64,000 nt of DNA from Plectosphaerella cucumerina (GCA_020746995.1 JAGPXD010000002.1:3906001-3970000); one strand, 5' to 3'; counted from the first letter of the stretch, positions 21,126-33,419 are shown. Translations and numbers: made by a program. The notes: a model not told the origin generated them from the letters alone.

Positions 21126-22741
21126 TTAACCCTTGCCCGGCTTGCTGACCTTGCCCGACTTTTCTCCCTCGGGCCTGTCGTGCCGGCCCTTGTTGGACTT
21201 GGCCTCCTCTTCCTCTTTCTTCTCTTCCTCAACGTCGTCCTCGTCATCGTCCTCGTCATCCTCGAGGGCCTGCTTCTTCTTTCCGTTCTTCTTCTCGTTC
21301 TCCAGCACCTTCTTGACCTTCTCGCCGCCAAGGTCCCGCGTCTCGTCCCAGTCGACATCGTATTCGTTTGCGACCATCCGAATTTCGTGTCGGAGCGAGT
21401 TGGCCTCCTGGACCATGGCGTTCCACTTGTCCGGATCGAATCCCTCAGCCTGGTAGAGAGCTTGCTGCCGCCGCGACACGGTAATGTTGAGTGCAGCCTT
21501 GTAGCTCAGGTCGCGGCTGATGTACAGGAACCACATGTAACCGCCCATAATGGTGGTGAGCCCAACCAAGTACGTGACAGGCTCGACAAGGTCCCAGCCA
21601 AAGTCCGTGTGAAAGCTGACGTAGTAAACGATTCCCCACCAGCCGATCAGCACACCAAAGCCACCCTGGGCGATCCGGTGCGCGCCCTTGTGCGCGATGC
21701 GGTCGCAGTCCTGCTTGATCTTGGCCAGCGACTCGATCTTCTTGGACATCTTGCGCAGCCGGAGCCGTAAGTAGTATGTGCGGTCGTTGAAGCTGGGCAC
21801 GGCTACGCGCAGCTCTTGCGGGTATCCCTCGATGCTCAGCGCAAACTCGCGACCCCGCGCCGCGTCGCGGATAAAGTCGCCAATCTCCGTGCTGCTGCTC
21901 CAACGCACCCAGTTGGACTCCTCGGCAGACCGCTGGGGGCCCTCTCGTCCCAGGCCAGACGACGAGGCGACATTGCCGTCGCCGCCGTGGATGTTGTGGT
22001 GCTTCGACTCCTTGGATCGTTTCTCGCCGCCCAGGTCGGCCTCGGCGCGGAAGGTGACACTTGGTATCCTCTCCCGTTTACCATCGAAAATTGGCGGAAT
22101 CTCGGCCTGGAGAAGGCGTTCGAGATACGACAGGGGCTGCTGGGGGTGTATCAGGAGTGCCAGGGGCTGGATCTCCTCGTGCTCCTCGGCCTTGATTGCT
22201 TCTGACGACTTGTTGGCATCTTCGTTTGTACGGTCGGTCTTGTCGGGGTGCGATGGGAGCGGCAGGATCAGCTTCAGGAGGCGGGTCGGGGTGGTTAAGA
22301 GTCGGCCTATCGATCGAGATCAATTAGACGAGTCCATTAATCAATGACATGGAACGCCTGCTCACCTTTTGTCTTGTCGCCGTGGGTCGGGTCGCTCGAC
22401 TCGCTGGGCGGCTCAGACTCGCTCCCTGCGCGGTGCCATGGCCTCCTCTTTTGCTTATCACGAGCCCACGTGGCGGTGAGTTCCTTTTCATGGTCGTCGA
22501 CACTTTTCTGATTGAGCTTCTTCGCCTTGGCATCGGCAGCCTCCTGATCCTGGCCTGCCTGCGATTGTGCTTGTTGGCGTAGGGGTGAGCGGGAAGAGAA
22601 CGCGCGGCCCATGTCTTGGTATCGCACGCGGTTGGATAGTGGTCGAGCGCCGGCACCGGCTCCGGCACGAGCTCCAAGTTGGAGGATTGTCGTCGAGGCC
22701 GGGACGGTCCAGGAGCATGCTCGGCGGCATGCGTTGTTCAT
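21126..22741 (-). CDS. MCU: Mitochondrial calcium uniporter pore subunit
   Basis: Two exons, 22741-22366 and 22306-21126, joined by a 60-bp intron, encode 518 residues. The N-terminus is rich in Arg, Ala and Ser (RACSW..., GRAFSSRSPLRQQ) as in a mitochondrial presequence. Two membrane helices, GVLIGWWGIVYYVSF and VTYLVGLTTIMGGYMWFLY, flank WDLVEPVTYL, the fungal form of the WDxxEP pore signature that forms the calcium-selective ring. A coiled-coil-like region (LRLRKMSKKIESLAKIKQ) precedes the pore, and the matrix-side tail ends in a strongly acidic then basic low-complexity stretch. The protein forms the tetrameric inner-membrane calcium channel; fungal MCUs work without the animal EMRE subunit. 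ATG 22741 gives the best presequence; an upstream in-frame ATG at 22909 exists. Confidence 0.93.
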
Positions 22742-23983
22742 CGCGTTTGCTTCTCTTCTTCTTTCAAGTCGTTGAAGAAGCGTCTTCCGCTGAATCAACG
22801 GAGGTCGTTGAAGCTGCTGCTCGCCCGAGGCCGAGAACGTGTTTCCCTGCCAGACGCGAGGTGCACGCTCCTGCCCTGGACAAGGCGATGACGTCAATTG
22901 TAGGTGCACCGGTCATCACAGCGGCAGTGCTGCGTCACGTGCTATGCCCGGAGCTTTCCCTCCTCACGGGTAGAATTTCATCGCTGAGCCAAACCAATTC
23001 TGCTGCCAACTGAAGCTGGGTCGACATCGTGGGCCACGGATCTGGGGGCCGATCTAGGTCTTCTTGCTGCCATACGGTAGCTTTGGAACATCTCCGCTAT
23101 CGCCTGCAGCCCGTTCCCTTCCTCTGGAGGCAGCGTTACATTACGATAACCACTTATCTCGGGAGCGCTGAGTACCATGATGCAACTGGTCAACCGACGT
23201 GAGAGACTATCGACAGAGGCAATGTCCATGGAAGGAGTGCAGGCTTTCAGCGTGGACGATGACAGGTTACAGGGCCAATTCCACTGGGCCGTCTTGTCTT
23301 GTCACTTCCGCTTGCAGGGTAGGTGCCATTGGATTAGGGCCAAGGTGTCGCCATGAAAGAAGCGTCCCGCATCCAGTCAAACAAATTCTGGATCTCCAAC
23401 CAACAACCTGGGGAATTGATCCTGCAGCTTGACCTTGTCGGCGCCATTCTCACCAAGGCCACGACTTCGACTGAGAGGCTCATCGCCGATCCAATATCAG
23501 GCCTCCCATCCTTGACGCGCTGTTGATGTTTCTTCCACCATGTCCGACATTTCACTCCCAAATTATTCGGCCACCATCGCCAACCTGCAAATGCAAGGTC
23601 TTACACACAAACATCAAGCTGGCGGGGCATCCAGATGCCGCGTAATCCATGCGCAGATCGATCATCGGAGGTATTCTCTGGGTCGCTCCCGCCCGATCAC
23701 CACTGCAGCGGAGGACATCTGGGCATTCCACCCACTGAAGACATGCAGGGAGCCAATCAACACCCTTTGACGTCATGGACAGCAGCCAGATGCGGCAACT
23801 TGCACTTTGACGTAGGGGGCTTCCAGTGCGACAGTGCGACACGGCGGATGATGAGACACCTGGAAGATTTTGTCCGGAAGTTCTGGGGAATACTTGAGGC
23901 AAGGAGCCTCGTTCAGCTGCGCGGGGATCCGATTTTGCAACTTTGCAAGTCGACAAACACCACCCAGGCACATCATCGACATC
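22742..23983. other. Divergent promoter region
   Basis: 1.24 kb between MCU (reverse) and the DUF3292 gene (forward). No coding frame or repeat was recognised. A reverse frame of 367 codons ending at 23552 is mostly antisense to the DUF3292 exon. Confidence 0.55.
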
Positions 23984-26269
23984 ATGTTCAAGGGAAGACC
24001 AGACCATTCGGACGCCGGCCCGGGCACTACGGATCAAGCCGCGGCAATCCGTGATACACCGCGCACCGATGTCGACCTCAACCGCCAAGATCCGGCGATG
24101 CCACCAGGAAATGCACATCTCGCAACTCCGCCCCCAGAGCCCGAGGCTGTTGTCGGTTACACCGCAGACCAGCCGACAGCGAGCCATCAGCTGGCCGAAG
24201 AAGCAACTGAAAAGCCTCGCGAGGACAAGGGTCATGCTGAGGTCAACCACGGCGACGTCGAAGTGAAGAATCTGGGATGGAACAGCAAGGACCCCAAGCA
24301 CGTCCCGAGCCCTCTCGTGGGCGGCCTCAGCAATGAGGACCTCTGGATTCTCGTCCGCCGCTTCGACAAGCAGATCTTCCAAGTCAAATCCATTCCCGAG
24401 GCACCCCTCGCTGAGCTGGACCTCAACATCGCCGAGGAGGAGGAGTTCTCCCCTGAGAAGCTGCGGGCACAGATCGAGCGGCTCTACATGACCGTTATTG
24501 TCGGCCTGTTCAGCTTCTCGAAGCAGATTGTTCGTCTCCGCTCCTGGCGCGAGACGCGCCGCACCTCTGCTTTTCTGGCAGTCTACACCGTCGCCTGGCT
24601 GCTTGACCTCGTCGTGCCCACCGTCTCCCTCTTCCTCATGGTCCTGGCTCTTCACCCCCCAAGCCGCGTCTACTGCTTCCCACCCGCGCCCCCGGCCCTC
24701 ATCGACTCATCCACCGGTGGAGTCAAGAAACCCTCGTCCGGCGTCCTCGCTTCCGAGGATTCCATCACCGGCGCCCCCGAAAAGTACCGAGGCGAGGCCG
24801 TCGAGCAGGAGGCACACAGCTTTGTTTCGTCAATCTCGTCGCTCGTCGTCAGCACGGCCGCCGGGAAGCACCCGCAGGGTGACCCTCCCAACTCTGAGGA
24901 ATCTGCCGCCCCAGACCCGGCTGACGTGACCCAAGACGTTGTCAGCGCAAAGGACAAGTCGCAGGGGGCGCAGCCGGGACAACACCACGATAAAACGAAG
25001 AAACCTGTGACCCAGGCCGTCTGGGTCAAGGCTAGGCCGGCCATGCATGGTCTCGCCGAGGTGAGCAGGTCAACACGCGCATGAGGACACCGACTGACAA
25101 CGTACACGTAGTTCATCGACACCTGGGAGCGTTTCGGTAACGCTTTGAGCCCAACAGCGCCTTTCCACAGGCACAGGCCGCGTCTCATTCTTGCCGGGGT
25201 TTTGTTGCCCGTCTTCCTTGGATCCTTGGTCATCTCTCCATACATGGTCATCAAGTCGACCGAGTTCTTCGTCGGTTTCGGCTTCTTCGGTGATCCCGTC
25301 ATCCAACGCGGCCTATCATTTATCAACAGGTACGGCGCATGCCATACTAATCCTCGCAACATTTGCTGACCCATTGTCTTTCAGGAAGATTCCCAACTGG
25401 CAGAAATACCTTGAGCTTCGCAACTCCATCCTCAAGGGCGTTCCAACCGATGCCCAGCTCACCCTTACGCTCCTTCGCATTGGCGAGAGAAACAAGGCTC
25501 CTCTGCCGCCCCCGCCTCATCTAACTGACGCTCCCTCTATGGAGCCCAACCGCGAGGCTGTCCAGAATCTCGACCATCTAGGTCAGCGGTCCCGCCGCGC
25601 GTCCCTGAAGGCTCATCTGACAGGCCCCCAAGGCATAGATCAAGCGGAGCTCGACGAAGCAATTCAGCCCGACGACGACGCCCTAGCCCCAGCCGGTCAA
25701 GATAGCCACGATGAGAAGCCAAACAAGGGCCGACGCCTGCTCAACCTCATCAAGGGCACGGCCAAGGGAGGTGTTAACACCACACTAGCCGCCAACAAGG
25801 TCAAAGCCGAGCTTGGTAGTCACCACGCCCGTGATCGACTTGGTGTTGTCAGGAAATACGACGCCGAATATCCACCCAAGGGACCTGTACGGTTCCCGGC
25901 GCGGTTCAACGGCAAGAAAGGTCACGCGTACATCACGACGACTGCCACCTCGCCGGCGCTGAGCTGGACGAGCGAGAGCGAGGACATCAACCCGGTGTGG
26001 ACGGTGAGCATCGGAGACATCACGGTAAGCACTCGCATTCTTCACATAAGCTTTCACATGCTAACGAATCTTAGGACATTCGCAAGTTGGGCGGCCTGGG
26101 CTGGAAGTCAAAGATCATCGTGGGCTGGGCAACAGACCGGGAGATTGCTGACAGTCTGGCCATCACCGACGTGACAGGGTGCAAGAGGCATCTCACGGGC
26201 ATTGCTACGAGGGATGAGCTGTTCAACCGGTTGATTGCCATTGGGACGCAGATGTGGGAAGCGTGGTAG
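23984..26269 (+). CDS. DUF3292 family membrane protein
   Basis: Four exons: 23984-25060, 25112-25329, 25385-26024 and 26075-26269, with introns of 51, 55 and 50 bp, encoding 709 residues. After a polar N-terminus, LVGGLSNEDLWILVRRFDKQ and the following helix-rich segment match the fungal DUF3292 family. A pair of hydrophobic helices lies near residues 188-216, and another around 385-415 (RLILAGVLLPVFLGSLVISP). A long acidic, disordered linker separates them. The C-terminal 150 residues (VRFPARFNGKKGHAYI, GWKSKIIVGWATD) resemble a compact lipid- or membrane-associated domain. The function of the family is not established. ATG 23984 follows a purine-rich leader; an upstream in-frame ATG at 23870 is less likely. 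Confidence 0.9.
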
Positions 26270-26581
26270 TGGATAGCATGCATGTCTATGTTTGTTCAAT
26301 ACTGTATCCCAAACCAAGCGCTGTTGCTTTGTTCGTTTTTTCATGTTACCCGACTCCGTCCATGATGGGAGCAACGTAACTCCCAGTTCTTCGCAAGGAC
26401 TTGTTAATGACTTGGTCCCGTTAATCACTGCTGGAATCCATCATCTGTGAGGGGATTTTGTCCAAACCAAGTCATGAACCTCATGATTCGCAGCAACGGG
26501 CGCAAGATGACCTGGTAAAATATCGACAGCTCAATCTCTTACCAATTTGGCTAGACAGCTACAGGCTTCCTTCAACCATCC
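26270..26581. other. Intergenic region between convergent genes
   Basis: 312 bp between the DUF3292 stop and the GH32 stop. AT-richer than its surroundings, with no gene or repeat seen; it presumably holds both polyadenylation regions. Confidence 0.6.
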
Positions 26582-28633
26582 TCAGTAACCAGACCACCAA
26601 GTGTAGTTGTTTGTTTGCTCGGCAGTGTCAAACCTCAGCGTCGTGCTGGAGTTGGCAGGTCTCTCGGGCCAAGCATTGGCCAGTCCCTTCCAGACATTGA
26701 CCGCGCTCCAGACCGCAGCACCTCCTGTCGCACCACACCTCTCATCGTCGTCCTCATCCTCATCCAGATCGTTCGCAAAGTCGCCCGCAAAGAGACTGAC
26801 GCCAGTACTGTCGTTTCGAGAGGGGTAGATCCGCGCCGTCAGGGCGAACCGCTCGTTCACCCAGACCTGCAGCAGAGATCCGTCCAGCACGATGTGGAAG
26901 TCCAGCTCCTCGTTCCGAGACTGAGACGTGTTTCCCCTGCCCTGGAGAGTGTATGGCTCGAAGTGGCCTTGGAAAGTAAGGTTCCTGAACTGCGACAGCA
27001 GGCTGCTGTGCTCGCGATTGACACCGATGGTATTGTTGGATGGGTCGAAGTAGATGACCGTGTACTCCTCATCGTCGGGACTCTGGCCAACAATAATACC
27101 CGTCTTGCCGGACCACTTCTTCAGGGTGGCTGTGAGCTCGTACGAGTTACCCATGTTGGACGAGACCCTTCGTGTGGACGAAGCCTGGATTCTGCCGCCC
27201 CTGAGGGTCAGGTAGTCGCTGCCGTTGCGCATCAGGTCCAGCACATCGGGCAAGGGCCGGATGCCGAGCGTCTGTGCCGTGCTTGTCCTGTTGTTGCTGT
27301 CCGGCACGCAGAGGTTGCCATCCTTCGTCTCGCGGTGGCAGTTCAGCACACCCTCGGTTTCTTTGATGAAGAGCTCGGCTGGAAGGTTCATGACGCCCTG
27401 GTAGCCGAACTTCTTGGCCGTTTCAATGTTGGTGCTGCCTTCGAAGTCTTCGTTTGCCCAACCCCAAACGACACGCCGGGGTCCGTCTGGTCCGGCCGGG
27501 TCTTCCCAGGTCGCTTGGGCGTAGGCGATGCCCCAGTCCAGTGCGCCGCCCGAGTTGGGTTCAAAGGCAACGGAGCCGTTGTCCCTCGCAGACACGTCAC
27601 CACGGTTCCAGAGCGCCCATTGCTCACGCCAGTGGGTTGTCGTGTTGCCTCCCTCTGCGCCGGCGCCGATGAACCATGCCTTCTCGCCTGTCGACGGCAC
27701 GTCCAAGGCGAAGAAGCTGCTGACTTCGAAGTTGTAGCCATAGGAGCCCGTCACATCGGGCTCGCCCAGGGACTCGTTGGCAGCAGGCTCCCATAGCGCT
27801 CCAAGGAATGTCCAGTCGGTTAGGTTATTCGCGGGCGCGGCGTAAAGAGGAATTCGAGGACCAAGGAAGCCGGGTCGCTCAGCGCCGGGCAGCTGGGCGG
27901 GAACAGAGCCGCTCTTGAGGCCGGATCCGAGGACCATGTAGTATCGAGGCTCGTCCGAGTTGGTGAGATTGTCAAGGAGTTCGGACGGGAAGAAGCTTGG
28001 GTCTCTCCAGCCCGTCACGTTCCACCCATCAGGAGGGCCCGGCAGTACAGTGCCGGCATCGTCCCATGTTTCTCCGCCATCCTCAGACAGGAACATAGCC
28101 TGCACTTCGGTCCCTTCTTCGTAGGGAATCTTCCAGTTGGTAGGAAGATAGTGAATTCCCGTCAGGAAAGACAGAAGTGTGCCATTTTGCTCGCCCTGCA
28201 GATTGACGGCCTGGGTAGTGCCGGTAAATACAGCCAAGGGCGCCGAAGAGTATCCGGGGGCGAAGGAGACGGCAGCGTCGTCTTCCCAACCGCCAACATC
28301 GGTCCAATGGAACAGGTCTTCGGACACACTATGCCCCCAGGTGATATTTCCCCAATCCACGTGACTTGGGTGCCATTGATAGTGAAGATGGTAGAGGTTG
28401 GTGTTGGGATCATAGAGAGGGCCGCAGGGGTCGTTCATCCAGGAGTGAGGCGACAGAAAGTGGGAGCGCGGGCGCCATCTGGTGAACAGGGAGTTGTTAC
28501 CGAGCTGATTAAAAGTTTCCGCTGTCAAAATCGAGTACGACTCTGCAGAGCCATTGCCCTGGGCGACTGCTACCGCCGCAAAGAGGGCTGTCATTGAGAT
28601 TGTGGTGAGCGACATGGTGCTGGGGACGACCAC
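26582..28633 (-). CDS. Secreted GH32 beta-fructofuranosidase (invertase/inulinase type)
   Basis: A single exon of 683 codons; starting at the second ATG (28615) gives a clean signal peptide, MSLTTISMTALFAAVAVAQG. The GH32 landmarks are in order. HSWMNDPCGPLYDP (about residue 63) has the Asp nucleophile of the WMNDPNG motif, with Cys at the second Asn as in several fungal extracellular members. GWRDPSFF is the transition-state RDP motif. NFEVSSFF is the likely acid/base Glu region. The C-terminal 200 residues form the expected beta-sandwich, with ELDFHIVLDGSLLQVWVNE. Many NxS/T sites indicate an extracellular glycoprotein. It would hydrolyse sucrose or fructans outside the cell. An antisense frame of 393 codons is a shadow. 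Confidence 0.92.
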   Translation of the reverse strand: MVVPSTMSLTTISMTALFAAVAVAQGNGSAESYSILTAETFNQLGNNSLFTRWRPRSHFLSPHSWMNDPCGPLYDPNTNLYHLHYQWHPSHVDWGNITWGHSVSEDLFHWTDVGGWEDDAAVSFAPGYSSAPLAVFTGTTQAVNLQGEQNGTLLSFLTGIHYLPTNWKIPYEEGTEVQAMFLSEDGGETWDDAGTVLPGPPDGWNVTGWRDPSFFPSELLDNLTNSDEPRYYMVLGSGLKSGSVPAQLPGAERPGFLGPRIPLYAAPANNLTDWTFLGALWEPAANESLGEPDVTGSYGYNFEVSSFFALDVPSTGEKAWFIGAGAEGGNTTTHWREQWALWNRGDVSARDNGSVAFEPNSGGALDWGIAYAQATWEDPAGPDGPRRVVWGWANEDFEGSTNIETAKKFGYQGVMNLPAELFIKETEGVLNCHRETKDGNLCVPDSNNRTSTAQTLGIRPLPDVLDLMRNGSDYLTLRGGRIQASSTRRVSSNMGNSYELTATLKKWSGKTGIIVGQSPDDEEYTVIYFDPSNNTIGVNREHSSLLSQFRNLTFQGHFEPYTLQGRGNTSQSRNEELDFHIVLDGSLLQVWVNERFALTARIYPSRNDSTGVSLFAGDFANDLDEDEDDDERCGATGGAAVWSAVNVWKGLANAWPERPANSSTTLRFDTAEQTNNYTWWSGY

Positions 28634-29319
28634 AACTGAAGTTGACGATCAGCTCAAATTGATGATCAAGACAAGGTAACAATCAACTCGGACGTCGGAT
28701 TGGAAGAAACGTCCGGACGGCATACATATAAGCTCCCACGCTGAACCCATGCTGCCGCGGCAGAAGCCGAGATCGATGACATGGTGGTCCAGCCAAGCCT
28801 GCAAGCTTGCATCCTCGCATCTTGGAAGTCTGGCATCATCGGCAGCTCAACAGCCCAGCTTGCGCAGCTTACCCAGCTCAAGCTCAGAAGCCGGTCCGAC
28901 AGTGGTGCCAAGAGCTGAAACGAGGGGGCCGGTGACGTCTTGACCCTTGCAAGCCTGGATGGTGTCGGGCGTGCCGACTCTTGGGTGCGGGGGAGGCCCG
29001 AAGATCTGTGGACGCTAGCTAATATAACTGCCGTTCGCCTGCGGGGATGGTGTCCACAGATGGGTTGACTGCCTTGACAGCGCCGGATTTCTCGGTGTAT
29101 TGGCGGGGGTTAGGGGGGGTTGGGAAGTTGAATGGCGGGTGTTCGGGGGGGCGATGCAGCGGGGACCTCCACACCACCACTGCACAGGTTGACGATGTTT
29201 AGACATTTTCAAGGCGCATTTCACGGTCAATCGTGTGAGTAGGCAAGTTTCTCAATTGCATAAAAGCCTTGGTAGGTGTGCCAGGTGACTTCTAGCAGAA
29301 GTCCTTGCCCCTAGGCGGC
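28634..29319. other. Intergenic region with the GH32 promoter
   Basis: 686 bp containing the GH32 promoter and the 3' end of the carboxypeptidase gene. A palindrome CGTCCGGACG lies at 28710-28719, close to the TATA-like site. No gene was seen. Confidence 0.6.
28725..28730 (-). promoter_or_regulatory. TATA-like box of the GH32 gene
   Basis: TATATG on the reverse strand, about 92 bp upstream of ATG 28633 (110 bp from ATG 28615). The CCGG palindrome 6 bp further on could bind a Zn2Cys6 regulator, but this is inference only. Confidence 0.4.
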
Positions 29320-30756
29320 TTAGGCCACGGACAGGACGTACTTGAGACCCTCCCACTGCTCCTCGACATTGAGGATAATGAGCTCGGGCGCGAGGACAAA
29401 GCCGTTAAGGCCCAGGTTGCCCGTCGGCCTCAGCTCAATGGTCCAGGCAAACTCGGCGCCGATGGTGCCAGAGTGGAAGTCGGGCGCACTGCCAGTGGTG
29501 ATGTAGAGCTCGCGCGAGCTGGAGCCGTAGACGTAGCGGGAGCCGTAGAGCTGCTCGACGCGGTCGGCGTAGCAGCCGGCGATGGCGACCTGGCGGTCAA
29601 AGTTGGGCGGGACGGCGTCGGGGCTGTAGCCGTAGGGCTGGAGGGCGTACTGGCCGAAGCTGTGGAAGTCGATGAAGAGCTTGACGCCGTGGGGCTCCTT
29701 GATCTCCTCGGTGAACTTGATGAGGGAGCTGATCTCGGGCGTGTCGCCGGGCGCGACACCGCGGTAGGTCTCGGCGCAGGGGTTGTCGGAGGCACCGCCG
29801 GGGAGGTGCCAGTTGTAGGCCCAGTTGCGGTTGCCATCGGTGCCGACGCAGGTAGAGCCGGAGCGAGGCTGGCGGTTCTTACGCCAGAAGCGGTTGGTGG
29901 TCTGGGTGTAGACGAAGCCTGGAGAGGCGTTAGCAAAGAGGACCTTTGGGATGGGTAAGGGGGTGGACCAACCGTCAGGGTTCGCGAAGGGGATGACATA
30001 GTAGTCGTACTTGTCGACGAGACGCGAGACGTCGGCATCGCCCTCGAGGTAGCCGTTGATCAGCTGCCAAGCGAGGTACTCAACAGTCTGTGGGCATGGG
30101 TCAGCACCAGATCGCGAAGTGTCAAGATATGGTCACTCACAGGAGCAGCAGCCCACTCGCGAGCGTGAACGGTAGCGTGCCACGAGATGACAGGCTTCGC
30201 GTCCTTACCATCCTTGCCCCAGAAATGGATACCGTAGATGTCACGACCCTCGTAGGACTCGCCGGCCGTGAAGATCTCCGAGTTGTTGGGGAACGCGGCG
30301 TTCAGGTCGAGGAAGAACTGCTTGTGGTCGTCGTACGCGTGGTACGAGTCGAACCACGAGAGATCCGGCAGAGGAGAGTCGTCCCTCTCTGTGAACAGGT
30401 CAGTTTCAAGCCCATTGTCGACTGGGCACTGCGGTAAAATACGTACTGACGCGAGAGTACTCCTTGAAGTTGGATTCCTCCGCAAGGTCAGCTCCTAGGT
30501 CCTCCTCAACCAGAACAGACTCATAGCCGAGCTTGGCAAAGGCGTCGAGGTCCTCGGGCGCGACGGCGACAAGCAGCTTGTCGGCATCACCGTGGTCGTC
30601 CTCGATGACCGTGTTGAGCAGCTCGAGGTTGGCAAGAATGGCCTTGTTGTCCGTGCCGGTATCGACGCTGAACACCTTCCAACCGTCGTAGGTGATCTTG
30701 TCGGCGACGACGCCCGCGGCGAAGGCCGCTACAGCGGTAACAGCCTGGAACTTCAT
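29320..30756 (-). CDS. Secreted M14A metallocarboxypeptidase (procarboxypeptidase)
   Basis: Four exons: 30756-30447, 30388-30141, 30087-29973 and 29918-29320, encoding 423 residues. A signal peptide (MKFQAVTAVAAFAAGVVA) is followed by an activation-peptide-like domain to about residue 100 and then the catalytic domain. HATVHAREW holds the first two zinc ligands, His and Glu (HxxE). DGNRNWAYNW matches the substrate-binding Asn-Arg segment. IDFHSFGQ gives the third zinc ligand, and FAWTIELRPTG contains the catalytic Glu. The spacing and length fit carboxypeptidase A-type enzymes that trim C-terminal residues from peptides outside the cell, as in insect- and plant-associated fungi. The first donor was taken as GTACGT (30446) because the alternative GTCAGT breaks the frame. 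Confidence 0.93.
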
Positions 30757-31796
30757 CGTGATCTGCTGGCTTGCAATTGACGGACGAGCTCGAGTGATTG
30801 CTGTGAGAAGACGAGTCCCTGCAGAGTCAACAGCTCACTGAGCCCCCGCGGATGCAACGCTCCCTTTATACCTGCCCGCACTTCTCTCCCAGCTGCCCTG
30901 AAAGGCATGTCATACCGGCTGGCCGGGCTTGAACCTGCAGCTGTAGCGGATGGCGAGCGGCGCCGAGAGCTCTCGGGCGGCCGAATATGGGCAGCTTGCT
31001 GAGGCGATTGGGCCGGTGGCTTATTCCGTCATCAGCCTGGTTCGACCATAGCAGAAGGAGGTATGGCAGTCCACCAGAAAGTCGAGGAGATCATCGTGGG
31101 TCTGACCGGGGAGCGACCCAGGGTTCACAGGTGTTGCCGTACGAGACATGCGAAGATGGGTCTTGTGGTGCCCTAAAGAGGCAGGTGAGTCGAGAATTTG
31201 TAGTTGTCGTGCTCGAGATCGTCAGACGGCCGGCGGAGCACGCCATTGACTGGACCGAGCCGGGAGGAGCCGACCACCCCGCAGCTTTCCATGTTCCTTG
31301 CATGTAGTCAAGTCAAGATGCTAGAGCTGTGAGAGGCGAGAATGTAGATGATGAGGATGGGCCGCGACTGAAAACAACCGTTTCGACAAAGCATCTCGCG
31401 GCGCCATGTTTTAGAGTAGACCAGTGCTAGAGCTGATCAACTGAAGCAGCTCGTCAGCTTCCCTGGCAATGTCGTTTTTCAACCCTTTCAGGCGCCTTGC
31501 CAAGACCGACGTACCTTCCTAAAAGGTGTAGGTCCTGCGGGTGGCGGGAAGAGCCTCACTCGCATGCTGACCGTTTAGCCCTGGAGCAGCCAGGAACGCC
31601 GACGACATGACGCCATGGTGAGGGCCAACGCCTGCCTCTCTTACTCGTAGGTCCTGGCTGCGAGGTGAGCATTTCCAGTATATTGATGCCATGGCCATCA
31701 ATCGACATGAATATTGCTGATCTTCAACTTCTCGTCGTTTCAATTCACTGGTATCTTTACACACAAAACTAACATCCTAACAACACATCCTCTGAA
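30757..31796. other. Intergenic region with the carboxypeptidase promoter
   Basis: 1.04 kb between the carboxypeptidase start and the permease stop. Apart from the TATA box at 30865 and one weak 17-bp-like unit near 31436 (TCAACTGAAGCAGCTCG), nothing was recognised. Confidence 0.55.
30865..30870 (-). promoter_or_regulatory. TATA box of the carboxypeptidase gene
   Basis: A perfect TATAAA on the reverse strand (in GGTATAAAGGGAG), 109 bp upstream of the ATG at 30756. This suits a strongly inducible secreted enzyme. Confidence 0.6.
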
Positions 31797-33419
31797 TCAC
31801 TCGGCGGCGTTGCTGGCGCAAGTCCAGGGCTTCGTCAGCGCGGAGTCCGCGATGATCGCTTCAATCGATGCCCAGAGGCCCAGGACGCAGATGAGCAGAC
31901 CGGTGATGAAGAGCAGCACATTCATGCCAAAGCGGCACATCTGCTTCCAGTCGGAGAAGTAGTCTCCCTTGTGCAAGAACAGCCAGAAAACGCCAGGCAG
32001 TCCGTCTTTCGCGAATGTTAGTGACTGCACAATCTCGTGGCACGAAGCGGGGGAAACATACAGGAGAACCAGCTGGCGAAAGCGGCAGCGATGAGACCCA
32101 GCAGGTTGTTGAAGACAGGAATCGACTCAGCAATAACCATGGACAGGGCCCAGATGCCAAAGGTGATACCGACCCAGGCAATGCCGGAGAGCTTGGTGCG
32201 CCTGACCATGTGCTTGGTGTCGCGGAAGATGCGGGTGAAGATGTAACGAGCGGCGACGTGGCCATAGATGACACCGGCAATCACAATAGTAGGAATCGCG
32301 ATTCCCCAGATGACCTTGCGCATGGTCCTGGAGCCGGCGGCCGAGAGGGCGGGCGAGGGAACATCGGGGCCAACGAAGACGTAGATGACAATGGCGGCAA
32401 GCAGGTACAGGGTGGTGTCAACAATCTGCAGAAGGGCGAGGGCCTTGGGCCAGTCCTCGGGCTTCTTGAACTCGGAGATGACGCTGAAGAAGCAGGAGTG
32501 GCTCGCTGGTAGAGTGTTAGTGAAAAGCTTTGAGGGCTGCATGACTGCTGAAACTCACAGAAAGCGATGGAGATGTTAGTCACAGCAAGGAAAGCAGGCG
32601 CGAAGCTGAGCTTGCGGGCAATCTCGATGGCACCAGAGCCGATGGGACGCTCGACAGCGACGTCTCCGACGGTGATGAGAACAGCAAGGGTGATGGAGAT
32701 ACAGGCTGGGAGAGATGGTCAGCATGTGAGGCAAGTTCAGGAGGAAGAGGTGTAAACGTACAGGCCATGGACATCCAGCTGGTGTACTTCAGAGTCCTGG
32801 GGAGGTTGAGAACCCAGAAGACGCCAAGACCGACAACAGCCCAGACAACAGTGCAAGTGGCGCTGTTGGTCAGAGTGTTCATGCAGATGGTCCATGTCAG
32901 GAGATGGCTACCCATGACGAAGACTTGGAAGATGACCTGAGCCCAGCCAAAAATCTCCTGGAAGGCACGGCCCATGCCGATGGGCTTTCCGAGCACCTCG
33001 ACGGCGTCACCGAAGTTCTGGACGTAGGGGTGAGCCTTGTGGAACTCTGCGAGGACGAGGCCGGAGTACGTCGACAGAACGCCCATGACGAGGATGAGCA
33101 CAATGCCGGGCACGAGACCGACAGTGGCCAGGACGGAGGGGAGGGAGAGAATTCCCAGGGAGACCGTCTCAGCGATGAGGACGATGCCACCTTGCCTGTG
33201 ATGGTGTCAGCCATGACTGGAGCATCAGGGGGTTGTGTGAGTCGGTACGTACCACCAGGTGAGCGTCTTGTAATCGATCAGGGCAGCCTGCTCGACGCCC
33301 ATCAGGTCCTCGCCCGCATCATTGTAAGGGGGCACCGGCTCGGCGCCCTCCTCGCCCTGGCTGGTGTGCTTGGGGGGCACGCCCTGAGCAGGGTCCACAT
33401 TGTCGTTCGAGTGACCCAT
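31797..33419 (-). CDS. mtr: Neutral amino-acid permease, Mtr-like (AAAP family)
   Basis: Five exons: 33419-33253, 33195-32762, 32705-32559, 32505-32062 and 32005-31797, with introns of 53-57 bp, encoding 466 residues. After a hydrophilic N-terminus of about 50 residues, eleven membrane helices can be counted. The first contains GGIVLIAETVSLGILSLPSV, the unwound-helix signature of amino-acid/auxin permeases. Further matches to Neurospora Mtr-type carriers are YTSWMSMASCISITLAVLIT, FSVISEFKKPEDWPKAL and IAWVGITFGIWALSMVIAESIPVFNNLLGL. Such carriers import neutral aliphatic and aromatic amino acids across the plasma membrane in symport with protons. The substrate range cannot be fixed from sequence. 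Confidence 0.9.

Noticed and set aside
23552..24655. Reverse frame of 367 codons
   Set aside because: Mostly antisense to exon 1 of the DUF3292 gene, with unnatural composition.
26615..27796. Forward frame of 393 codons
   Set aside because: Wholly antisense to the GH32 exon, with no domain.
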